The translations under genes and the position numbers were made by a program. The notes beneath the pieces were generated by a model. It had not been told where the DNA came from, did not search any database, and worked only from the letters and a program-made list of their open reading frames with translations. Of a stretch of DNA of 6,487 bases, positions 1 to 4,778 are shown in pieces. How positions within the stretch are numbered: the stretch's first letter is position 1; every line of letters begins with the position of its first letter. The DNA comes from W1P20-047 sp051878795. GTDB lineage: Bacteria; Actinomycetota; Coriobacteriia; Coriobacteriales; Eggerthellaceae. The stretch lies in assembly GCA_051878795.1 (NCBI GenBank), contig JBJEKU010000096.1:1-6487 (forward strand), in the 5' to 3' direction.

Positions 1-3
1 CAT
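1..3 (-). CDS. Start codon of an unknown minus-strand gene running off the left edge
   Basis: On the minus strand an ATG occupies the first three bases. It is preceded by a good Shine-Dalgarno sequence, AAAGGA (complement of 10-15), with 6 nt between it and the ATG. Nothing of the protein is visible, so no function can be given. The gene would be co-directional with the TetR gene at 230-883 and about 225 bp downstream of it. It could be in the same transcription unit or have its own promoter. Confidence is moderate because only the start signal is seen. Confidence 0.4.
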
Positions 4-229
4 TTTGTTTCCTTTCGTTTGATTCATACGAACGAGAATGAAAGTATCACTGAGTGAATGACTCGATCTTCTGGTTTGCCCTTCGGTTGGCTACTGGGTG
101 TTATTTGTCTGCGAAAGGTAACACTTCTAGTGAATTCTTCACACACTTCGCGAGTTCGGGAGTTTGCGTCATTCTTTTTTTGAATGAAGTATGGCTCGCT
201 TCTTGTTCCCCTTACAGGGATTTCGAGCT

Positions 230-883
230 TTACTTTGCCTTGGATGGTGGAAGCTGCCCGCCTTCGATCAGCCTCATCGCTGCAGAAGAGAGCGAAACCA
301 ATCCTCCGGTCATTGCCGCGCTGGCCAGCTCTGCCAGTACGTCTAAGGGGAGCTCGCTTTCGGTTTTCATCCATTGGTTGTACAGGGAAAGCAGGCCGCC
401 GCAGAAGTATGCGGCGAACAGGTTGAAGTATGCCCCCAGGTTTTCGGAAAGCGAGAGCGTATCGTCTTCACTTAGGGCACGGGACAGGGCGGGGAGGAGC
501 TTGGCGGTCAAGCGATCGGTGTTTCCGTGGCCCAGCAATCCCAGGTGTCCGTTCAGGCGGATGAGAAGCTCCATACTCAGCGTCTCATAGAGCGCCTTCA
601 CGTCGATTTCTCCGCTTTCGTTCTTGATTGCCTTATGGAGTACTTTCGCCACATATTCCGCTTCTTCTTGAATACGGGAATCCACCAGGTCATCGATGGA
701 GTCGTAGCGAAGATAGAAGGTCTTCCTGTCGATATCGGCCCTTTCGGCAAGCTCCTTGACGGTGATCTTGTCGAGCGGTTTTTCCTCTAAGAGCTCGTCG
801 AATGCCTTTCGGATGGCAGCATCGCTCCGGCGTTTGCGCCGATCGATTTTGTCTGACTGACGGTCAATGCTTGATTTGTCCAT
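230..883 (-). CDS. TetR/AcrR-family transcriptional regulator
   Basis: A 217-residue protein of typical TetR length. After a charged N-terminal stretch (residues 1-20) comes the TetR DNA-binding domain: helix 1 around 22-34, then the helix-turn-helix around 41-60 with the family pattern ITVKELAERADIDRKTFYLRY. The recognition helix includes RKTFY, about residues 53-57. The rest (70-217) is a helical ligand-binding and dimerisation domain rich in Leu and Ala, with no recognisable ligand signature. The ATG at 883 is the only good start; AAGGA lies 12 nt upstream, slightly far. The gene is divergent from the radical SAM operon, and a perfect inverted repeat lies between them (999-1032). By family habit it probably represses that operon and perhaps itself, with release by an unknown small molecule. 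The family call is secure; target and ligand are inferred. Confidence 0.9.
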   Translation of the reverse strand: MDKSSIDRQSDKIDRRKRRSDAAIRKAFDELLEEKPLDKITVKELAERADIDRKTFYLRYDSIDDLVDSRIQEEAEYVAKVLHKAIKNESGEIDVKALYETLSMELLIRLNGHLGLLGHGNTDRLTAKLLPALSRALSEDDTLSLSENLGAYFNLFAAYFCGGLLSLYNQWMKTESELPLDVLAELASAAMTGGLVSLSSAAMRLIEGGQLPPSKAK

Positions 884-971
884 TAGAATTCAGCGTCCTT
901 ACGATTTGATGACATGCTCCACAAGAAACCATTCTTTGTTGATTAATTCGCAACAGTGATTTTTCTGGCAA

Positions 972-1001
972 TTGCATTCGATGCGCAATGATTCCTAAAA
1001 T
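972..1001 (+). promoter_or_regulatory. Candidate promoter of the radical SAM operon
   Basis: TTGCAT (972-977) is followed by an 18-bp spacer and TAAAAT (996-1001), giving a predicted start near 1008. The -10 element runs directly into the left arm of the inverted repeat at 999-1032, which fits repression by a protein bound there. The spacing is one base above optimum and the -35 matches four of six positions, so this is a candidate only. Confidence 0.45.
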
Positions 1002-1032
1002 CCACAGTGGCAGAAAAACCACACTGTGGATT
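999..1032. promoter_or_regulatory. Perfect 11-bp inverted repeat, likely operator of the TetR regulator
   Basis: AATCCACAGTG (999-1009) is perfectly repeated in inverse orientation as CACTGTGGATT (1022-1032), with a 12-bp centre. Each half also holds a smaller odd-centred palindrome: CCAC-A-GTGG at 1002-1010 and CCACA-C-TGTGG at 1019-1029. Two adjacent regulator dimers are therefore conceivable. The site lies between the divergent regulator and the radical SAM gene, overlaps the candidate -10 element and ends 20 bp before the ATG. It has no U-tract on either strand, so it is not a terminator. If transcribed it could also form a leader hairpin. That TetR binds here is inference from position and symmetry. 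Confidence 0.65.
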
Positions 1033-1052
1033 ATAAGATTGGGGGACATGAA

Positions 1053-2471
1053 ATGAAAGCGACAGAACAAGTCAAGCGTGCAGCGATGATGAAGGCGGTC
1101 GATTATCTGCTGGAAGATCCCGAAAAGAACATCACCAAGATCATGGGTATGATCGACAAGGTTGCTCCGGCTGATCTGTTCGATTCCCAGCGTGATGCAA
1201 TCCGCAACGCAATCGAATCCAAGAACAACTGGTATCAGCTGATCATGAAGGTTCTTGATATGAATCCCGAGGTGAGGGATTCCCTTCTGAAGAACTTCGT
1301 CATCGATGGCAACCTGATGGCTTGGCCTGTTCAGGAAAAGATGCGCGAAAAGCATCAGTGCAATATTCCCTGGGCGATTCTGCTTGATCCCACAAGCGCT
1401 TGCAACCTGCACTGCACCGGTTGCTGGGCGGCGGAGTACGGTCACTCGCTCAATCTGAGCTACGAGGATATCGATTCCATCATCAACCAGGGCGTCGAGT
1501 TGGGCACCCATGTGTACATCTACACTGGCGGCGAACCCCTGGTGCGCAAGAAGGACCTGATCCGCATTTGCGAAGCCCATCCCGACTGCAGCTTCCTCTG
1601 CTTTACCAATGCCACCCTTATCGATGAGGATTTTTGCCAGGAACTTATCCGCGTAAAGAACTTCGTACCCGCCATCAGCGTCGAGGGTAACGAGGAAACG
1701 ACCGACGGACGTCGCGGCAAAGGCACTTATGCAAAGGTTGCCCGCGCGATGGAACTGCTCAAGTCACACGGTCTGCCCTTCGGCGTGTCTACGTGCATCA
1801 CCTCTGCGAATGCCGAAGCCGTTTGCTCCGAGGAATTCGTCGATTGGCTGATCGACCAGGGTGCCCTGTTTGCTTGGGTGTTCACCTATATGCCCGTGGG
1901 CATGAATGCTCCTACCGATCTGATGCTGACCGTCGAGCAGCGTACCAAGCTGTATGACTTCATCCGCAAGATGAGGGAAGAAAAGCCCCTGTTCATGCTG
2001 GACTTCCAGAATGATGGCGAATTCGTCGGCGGTTGCATCGCGGGCGGTCGCCGTTACCTGCATATCAACGCTGCGGGCGATGTGGAACCTTGCGTGTTCA
2101 TCCATTACTCCAACGCGAATATCCACGACATGTCCCTGCTCGAATGCCTGAAATCGCCCATTTTCATGAAGTACTACGAAGGCCAGCCCTTCAATAAGAA
2201 TCTCCTCCGTCCGTGCCCCATGCTGGAAAACCCCGAGGCTTTGCAGCGCATGGTTGAAGAATCCGGTGCAAAGTGCACCGATTACACCGAGCAGGAAAGC
2301 GCCCAGCACCTGTGTGCGAAGTGCGCCAAGTTCGCCGAGGATTGGGCGGATGTTGCAGAGCAGATGTGGAATGACGAGAACGACCCGCGTGCACCTTACA
2401 GGGAAGACCCGATGCGCTCCATGTCCACCAGCGACAAATCGAAGTTTGCAAGGCTGAACAGAACGCTCTAG
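1053..2471 (+). CDS. Radical SAM protein with SPASM-like C-terminal cysteines
   Basis: A 472-residue protein. A helical N-terminal region (1-100) precedes the radical SAM core, whose CxxxCxxC motif is C117-N-L-H-C121-T-G-C124-W. The SAM-binding GGEP follows at 159-162. In the C-terminal part, C328 and C347 fit the first half of a SPASM signature (C-x13-G-x4-C). Further cysteines at 388, 408, 421 and 424 (the last two as CAKC) do not fit the canonical second half but could complete an auxiliary iron-sulfur cluster. By family knowledge the enzyme makes a 5'-deoxyadenosyl radical; the substrate is unknown and no precursor-peptide gene is visible. I chose ATG 1053 because GGGGGA lies 6 nt upstream; an in-frame GTG at 1026 lies inside the inverted repeat and has no ribosome site. 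It is first in an operon with the gene at 2530, 58 bp downstream. The radical SAM call is firm; the SPASM subtype is tentative. Confidence 0.9.
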   Translation: MKATEQVKRAAMMKAVDYLLEDPEKNITKIMGMIDKVAPADLFDSQRDAIRNAIESKNNWYQLIMKVLDMNPEVRDSLLKNFVIDGNLMAWPVQEKMREKHQCNIPWAILLDPTSACNLHCTGCWAAEYGHSLNLSYEDIDSIINQGVELGTHVYIYTGGEPLVRKKDLIRICEAHPDCSFLCFTNATLIDEDFCQELIRVKNFVPAISVEGNEETTDGRRGKGTYAKVARAMELLKSHGLPFGVSTCITSANAEAVCSEEFVDWLIDQGALFAWVFTYMPVGMNAPTDLMLTVEQRTKLYDFIRKMREEKPLFMLDFQNDGEFVGGCIAGGRRYLHINAAGDVEPCVFIHYSNANIHDMSLLECLKSPIFMKYYEGQPFNKNLLRPCPMLENPEALQRMVEESGAKCTDYTEQESAQHLCAKCAKFAEDWADVAEQMWNDENDPRAPYREDPMRSMSTSDKSKFARLNRTL

Positions 2472-2529
2472 AATTAATGTTTCGCAGGTAATTGTGGATT
2501 GCTAACGATGATTTGCTGGAAGGAAGTGT

Positions 2530-3312
2530 ATGACGAGCGAAATCGGTGCAGTGCCGACTCTGAATGGCACGCTCAGATCCCATAACGTCCGTCTTCCTCA
2601 GGAAGCCCAAAGGGTATCTGGAATCAACATCTTGGGCAGGACCGTCAGGTCGCTCATATGCTCGACCGATATCGCCATCATTCGCAATTGCGATGCAGAT
2701 GCAGTGTTCGCTGTGTATCCGTTTACTCCCCAGCAGATTATTTCGAAGATGTTGGTTGAGGCGTCTTCCATTCCCGTGCTTGTGGGCGTGGGTGGAGGAA
2801 GGACCAGTGGTACCCGATCCGCAATGCTTGCCAAAGACGCAGAAGCTGCGGGTGCGTACGGTGTAGTACTGAACGCACCCGTGTGCAATGCCACGGTTGA
2901 AATGGTCAGCCGTATCATCGATATCCCCGTCATCGTTACCGTGGTGAATGACGACCTGGACGTGGTGCGTGCGCGTATCGATGCGGGTGCTTCCATCATC
3001 AATGTGGCTGCGGGGAAGGATACGCCGGCGGTGGTGCGGACTATCCGCGAGGCATTTCCCAACTTGCCGATTATCGCTTCGGGTGGTGCATCTGCGGAAA
3101 CCGTCGCGAATACCGCTGCAGCCGGAGCGAATTCTATCGTGTGCCTGCCTCCTTCCATCCATGAGCTGTTTTCTTCGCTCATGGACGAATACAGGGAGGC
3201 TCACCTTGATTTGGAAGCCATCGGTGCGGACGAATCATCCGAAAACGCTCGGCATCGCGTTGTGGAAGACAAGCTGCGCCAACTGGTTAACGATGGGGTT
3301 TTGCTTGGGTAG
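2530..3312 (+). CDS. TIM-barrel protein of unknown reaction, often labelled 'hydrolase'
   Basis: A 260-residue protein with alternating strand-helix units typical of a (beta/alpha)8 barrel: DADAVFAVYPF around 55-65, IPVLVGVGGG at 81-90, YGVVLNAPV at 110-118, IPVIVTVV at 132-139 and ASIINVAAG at 154-162. The last units, IIASGGAS at 181-188 and GANSIVCLPPS at 199-209, resemble the phosphate-binding end of ThiG, KDPG-aldolase and indole-synthase type barrels. I see no catalytic set that fixes a reaction. From memory, relatives carry the vague label 'hydrolase'; I would not take that as function. AAGGA sits about 6 nt before the ATG. It follows the radical SAM gene by 58 bp, so the two are probably co-transcribed and act in one pathway. 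A 13-bp hairpin at 3424-3454 probably ends the unit. Fold confident, function unknown. Confidence 0.85.
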   Translation: MTSEIGAVPTLNGTLRSHNVRLPQEAQRVSGINILGRTVRSLICSTDIAIIRNCDADAVFAVYPFTPQQIISKMLVEASSIPVLVGVGGGRTSGTRSAMLAKDAEAAGAYGVVLNAPVCNATVEMVSRIIDIPVIVTVVNDDLDVVRARIDAGASIINVAAGKDTPAVVRTIREAFPNLPIIASGGASAETVANTAAAGANSIVCLPPSIHELFSSLMDEYREAHLDLEAIGADESSENARHRVVEDKLRQLVNDGVLLG

Positions 3313-3384
3313 ACCGAAGTGCAAATCAGGATTTGATTCTTTTGCGGGTGAATATCTGCCGCTTCGGGGTTTGAATAAACCGTG

Positions 3385-3460
3385 GTGGCCTGTAGTTCGG
3401 TATAGGTAGCCTTATTGCTTTCGAAACGTCGTAAGCTTGTTGCTTACGACGTTTCTCGTT
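3385..3460 (+). repeat. Degenerate third copy of the antisense-RNA/terminator half of the repeated module
   Basis: This stretch aligns with the short-RNA parts of the two full modules (3496-3576 and 4501-4579). It shares GGCCTGTAGTTCGGT-like and AGCC-TATTGCTT-TCGAAACG blocks followed by a hairpin with the same GTAAG...CTTAC core. The position of the TATAAT box in the other copies is here TTGAAT, so the promoter looks decayed. No peptide reading frame follows on the minus strand. I read it as a solo remnant that now serves as the terminator of the TIM-barrel operon. Confidence 0.55.
3424..3460 (+). terminator. Terminator hairpin after the radical SAM/TIM-barrel operon
   Basis: AAACGTCGTAAGC (3424-3436), a 5-base loop TTGTT, and GCTTACGACGTTT (3442-3454) form a perfect 13-bp stem. 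The following CTCGTT is only moderately T-rich, so efficiency is uncertain. In the other two hairpins of this family the third base of the CGTCG arm is C, and its partner has changed from A to G. This compensatory change argues that the stem is maintained as structure. Confidence 0.7.
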
Positions 3461-3461
3461 A

Positions 3462-3489
3462 TTGATTGTTCTCCAATTCAAGCTATAAT
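3462..3489 (+). promoter_or_regulatory. Promoter of short antisense RNA, module A
   Basis: TTGATT (3462-3467), a 16-bp spacer and a perfect TATAAT (3484-3489), giving a predicted start near G3496. The TATAATGAACCCGATGGCGG block recurs in module B at the same place, although the sequence further upstream differs. The conserved part therefore begins at the -10 box. Confidence 0.6.
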
Positions 3490-3495
3490 GAACCC

Positions 3496-3576
3496 GATGG
3501 CGGCCTGTGGTAGTGTGTGGGCAGCCTCATTGCTAGTGAGACGCCGTAAGCCAGCTACTTACGGCGTTTCTTTTTT
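3496..3576 (+). ncRNA. Candidate antitoxin-type antisense RNA, module A
   Basis: A transcript of about 80 nt is predicted from the TATAAT promoter at 3484 to the T-tract after the hairpin at 3538-3570. It is convergent with the 41-residue peptide gene and is complementary to its stop codon and last codons (3555-3576). It would pair further if the peptide mRNA reads through the hairpin. The layout matches antitoxin RNAs of type I toxin-antitoxin loci of the Fst and TxpA/Bsr kind. An open frame starting at 3497 exists but is not conserved in frame with module B, so I treat this as RNA. Its regulatory role is inferred. Confidence 0.55.
3538..3576 (+). terminator. Intrinsic terminator of the module A antisense RNA
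   Basis: ACGCCGTAAG (3541-3550), the 7-base loop CCAGCTA and CTTACGGCGT (3558-3567) form a perfect 10-bp stem. Three more pairs extend it (one a G-U), and it is followed by TTTTTT (3571-3576). It is a strong plus-strand terminator. On the minus strand no U-tract follows, so the peptide mRNA may read through. The loop contains the stop codon of the peptide gene. Confidence 0.8.
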
Positions 3577-3680
3577 ATATTGCAAATCGTCTTACCCAGT
3601 GCGGGCAGGAGCATAAGAATCGCTGTTATCAGAGCCAATATCGCCGTAGCGAATTGGATGATGGCAATCATCATCTCCAT
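3555..3680 (-). CDS. 41-residue hydrophobic basic-tailed peptide, candidate type I toxin (module A)
   Basis: The peptide has a short N-terminus, one membrane segment (about residues 4-28, rich in Ile, Leu and Ala with a Pro near 26) and the tail NIKKKRRK. This suits a single-span inner-membrane peptide like the Fst, TxpA or Ldr toxins. AAGGAGGTGG lies immediately upstream of ATG 3680 (7 nt after AAGGAGG), which fixes the start; longer in-frame starts would overrun this ribosome site. The paralogue at 4559-4684 shares 33 of 41 residues. About 14 further codons differ silently and the replacements are mostly conservative, which strongly supports selection on the protein. It is convergent with a short antisense RNA. 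Toxicity is inferred from architecture; a non-toxic small membrane peptide is possible. Confidence 0.75.
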   Translation of the reverse strand: MEMMIAIIQFATAILALITAILMLLPALGKTICNIKKKRRK

Positions 3681-3687
3681 ATAACCA

Positions 3688-3712
3688 CCTCCTTCCCTTT
3701 CGGTACAAGAGG
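3688..3712 (-). promoter_or_regulatory. Leader hairpin that can hide the peptide Shine-Dalgarno, module A
   Basis: Reading the minus strand, CCUCUU (3712-3707) can pair with the Shine-Dalgarno AAGGAGG (3694-3688) with one bulged base. Between them CC-GAAA-GG closes with a GNRA tetraloop, and a small GUA/G internal loop separates the two helices. Translation would then be low unless the hairpin is opened. An alternative helix, GGUAC...GUACC (3716-3712 region with 3706-3702), would compete with it. The sequence is identical in module B. Confidence 0.5.
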
Positions 3713-3744
3713 CGTACCCACTCACAGGCCGGCCATTGAGCGCG

Positions 3745-3771
3745 GATATAGTAACAAAGAGAGTTTGACAA
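3745..3771 (-). promoter_or_regulatory. Possible promoter of the peptide mRNA, module A
   Basis: On the minus strand, TTGTCA (3771-3766) and TATATC (3750-3745) are separated by 15 bp, shorter than usual. The TTACTATATCCGCGCTC block is shared with module B, where the -35 is CTGTCA, so some promoter function is likely here. The exact boxes are uncertain. Confidence 0.3.
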
Positions 3772-3953
3772 AAACCTTGCAAAAACTTGTGGACTATCTC
3801 ACATTAGAGAGTGTTGCTTTGCACAATTAATCTTTCATCGGGAAGTCTTTTCGTTTGCGGTGATTACGTGGGTAATAAACGAAATGCATGACTCTTTTCG
3901 ACATTTTTGAAGATCGATTTGTCTAAAGCGGGGAGAACATAGAAATCTTCGAC

Positions 3954-4382
3954 GTGCTTACTGGAACAGATACGAAACGGGGTCATCAACTGATGCTTGA
4001 TCTTGAGACTCAATCGTTCGAAAGCGACGTTCTTTATTGCCTATTCGATGAATTTGTTGCTTTTATCAGCCATTCCAGTTCCTTTGTGCGCACAAGGGGT
4101 TTTAGGCCTGCGGTTGCTCAAGCACGATGGGACGAGAAGGAGCTAATTGCTTCCTGCTTCTGCGATCTTGCCGTGATGTTGCACGACGAGAAGCCGACGG
4201 CTATTAGGCAGTGCCTTGCAGCCCTGCATCGTACTGTGCAGCTTAAGCCTCAACTCGCTTCGCTTGTATCCACCGAGCTCGATAAAATCGACGTGTCCAA
4301 GTATGCGCCGAGCATGGCACCCTTACTGACGAAGGATGTGGCGGAGTTGAGGGAATGGATAGGGGAATGCGCTGGTTGCTGA
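3954..4382 (+). CDS. Small HEAT-like helical-repeat protein, possibly with a damaged start
   Basis: The open frame from GTG 3954 gives 142 residues that look all-helical, with repeat-like blocks such as FVRTRGFRPAVAQARWDE, DEKPTAIRQCLAALHRTV and KYAPSMAPLLTKDVAELREW. This resembles small HEAT-repeat proteins common in gut Firmicutes and Coriobacteria, sometimes mislabelled SufBD; their role is unknown to me. The start is problematic. GTG 3954 lies 18 nt after GGGGAG (3930-3935), and the ATG at 3993 has only a weak GGGG upstream. The frame is open upstream of GTG through EIFDV to an ATA at 3939. The sequence ACATAGAAATC just after GGGGAGA reads as if ATATGG had lost two bases, removing an ATG start at ideal spacing. 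The gene sits alone between the two direct-repeat modules. The fold class is moderately sure; it may be poorly expressed or a new pseudogene. Confidence 0.6.
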   Translation: MLTGTDTKRGHQLMLDLETQSFESDVLYCLFDEFVAFISHSSSFVRTRGFRPAVAQARWDEKELIASCFCDLAVMLHDEKPTAIRQCLAALHRTVQLKPQLASLVSTELDKIDVSKYAPSMAPLLTKDVAELREWIGECAGC

Positions 4383-4465
4383 GTGCGTGAAACTCCAGGT
4401 CGTCTGTCAATTTGCGTTTGTAATATATAGCAATGCGCGATTTAAGCTTTTTCGTTATCTTGTCC

Positions 4466-4494
4466 TTTTGAATACGCTGTCTTTCAAGTATAAT
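4466..4494 (+). promoter_or_regulatory. Promoter of short antisense RNA, module B
   Basis: TTTTGA (4466-4471), a 17-bp spacer and a perfect TATAAT (4489-4494), with a start predicted near G4501. From the -10 box onward the sequence matches module A. Confidence 0.55.
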
Positions 4495-4500
4495 GAACCC

Positions 4501-4579
4501 GATGGCGGCCTATGGTTCGGTGTGGGCAGCCTCATTGCTTCGAAACGCCGTAAGCTCGCTACTTACGGCGCTTCTTTTT
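4501..4579 (+). ncRNA. Candidate antitoxin-type antisense RNA, module B
   Basis: A transcript of about 79 nt from the TATAAT box at 4489 to the T-tract at 4575-4579. It opens with GATGGCGGCC as in module A, keeps GTGTGGGCAGCCTCATTGCT, and ends in the shared CGCCGTAAG hairpin. It overlaps the stop codon and last codons of the convergent peptide gene (4559-4579). The differing middle (TATGGTTCG against TGTGGTAGT) could give each RNA some specificity for its own partner. Confidence 0.55.
4542..4579 (+). terminator. Intrinsic terminator of the module B antisense RNA
   Basis: CGCCGTAAG (4546-4554), loop CTCGCTA and CTTACGGCG (4562-4570) form a 9-bp perfect stem. An A/C mismatch and GAA/TTC pairs extend it, and TTTTT (4575-4579) follows. 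The peptide stop codon again lies in the loop (4559-4561). Confidence 0.75.
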
Positions 4580-4684
4580 GATATTGCAAATCAACTTACC
4601 CAGTGCGGGCAGAACCATTAGAATTGCGGTAATCAATGCAAGCACCGCGGTTGCGAGCTGCATGAGAGCAATCAGACTTTCCAT
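4559..4684 (-). CDS. 41-residue hydrophobic basic-tailed peptide, candidate type I toxin (module B)
   Basis: Translation by hand begins MESLIALMQLATAVLALITA and ends GKLICNIKKKRRK, then TAG. It has the same length, membrane segment and basic tail as the module A peptide. The eight differences (positions 3, 4, 7, 8, 10, 14, 24, 31) are mostly Ile/Leu/Met/Val/Phe exchanges. AAGGAGG (4698-4692) is 7 nt before ATG 4684. The gene is short and easily missed by gene finders. A membrane-active type I toxin is the best reading, held in check by the convergent RNA at 4501-4579; this rests on architecture, not on a recognised family match. Confidence 0.75.
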   Translation of the reverse strand: MESLIALMQLATAVLALITAILMVLPALGKLICNIKKKRRK

Positions 4685-4691
4685 ATAACCA

Positions 4692-4716
4692 CCTCCTTCC
4701 CTTTCGGTACAAGAGG
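4692..4716 (-). promoter_or_regulatory. Leader hairpin that can hide the peptide Shine-Dalgarno, module B
   Basis: Same fold as in module A: CCUCUU (4716-4711) pairs with AAGGAGG (4698-4692), with the inner CC-GAAA-GG cap. The surrounding 53 nt are identical to module A while the coding part has diverged at many silent sites. The leader is therefore under stronger constraint than the codons. Confidence 0.5.
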
Positions 4717-4751
4717 CGTACCCACTCACAGGGCTCATGCCATCGAGCGCG

Positions 4752-4778
4752 GATATAGTAACAGAGCGGGTTTGACAG
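4752..4778 (-). promoter_or_regulatory. Possible promoter of the peptide mRNA, module B
   Basis: On the minus strand, CTGTCA (4778-4773) and TATATC (4757-4752) are separated by 15 bp, the counterpart of the module A element. The suboptimal spacing makes the assignment weak. Confidence 0.3.

Larger units (their letters stand above)
3484..3775. repeat. Module A of a roughly 300-bp direct repeat (partner at 4489-4781)
   Basis: The stretch from the TATAAT box of the antisense RNA, through the terminator and the peptide gene, to the putative peptide promoter recurs at an offset of 1004-1005 bp. Conservation is uneven. The peptide leader is identical over 53 nt (3676-3728 and 4680-4732), the terminator stem core is identical, and the peptide codons differ mainly silently. 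The sequences outside are unrelated. There are no terminal inverted repeats and no transposase, so this is not an insertion sequence. Confidence 0.8.

Noticed and set aside
168..190. TCATTC/GAATGA hairpin downstream of the TetR gene as its terminator
   Set aside because: The stem has only 6 bp, and no U-tract follows on the minus strand.
54..590. 178-codon plus-strand frame opposite the TetR gene
   Set aside because: It is antisense to a clear TetR domain, has low-complexity Ser/Arg-rich content and has no ribosome site.
864..1580. Minus-strand frame of 238 codons opposite the radical SAM start
   Set aside because: It overlaps the CxxxCxxC-encoding region and the operator, and looks like a mirror of GC-biased codons.
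2493..2500. TGTGGATT half-site in the gap between the radical SAM and TIM-barrel genes, as in the operator arm
   Set aside because: A single 8-bp match without its inverted partner is expected by chance.
2191..3204. 337-codon minus-strand frame across the radical SAM and TIM-barrel genes
   Set aside because: It crosses two well-supported genes, is His/Arg/Ser-rich without domain pattern and has no start signal.
3497..3620. Plus-strand open frames through the short RNAs, both beginning MAA-GSVWAASLL (3497 and 4501 region)
   Set aside because: The two copies share the first codons but then continue in different frames relative to the shared DNA, with no ribosome site after the TATAAT start. 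RNA function explains the conservation better.
3555..3782. 75-residue version of the module A peptide with an upstream start
   Set aside because: The extension overruns the near-perfect ribosome site. Module B conserves the leader as untranslated-looking sequence, and the 41-codon form is the shared unit.
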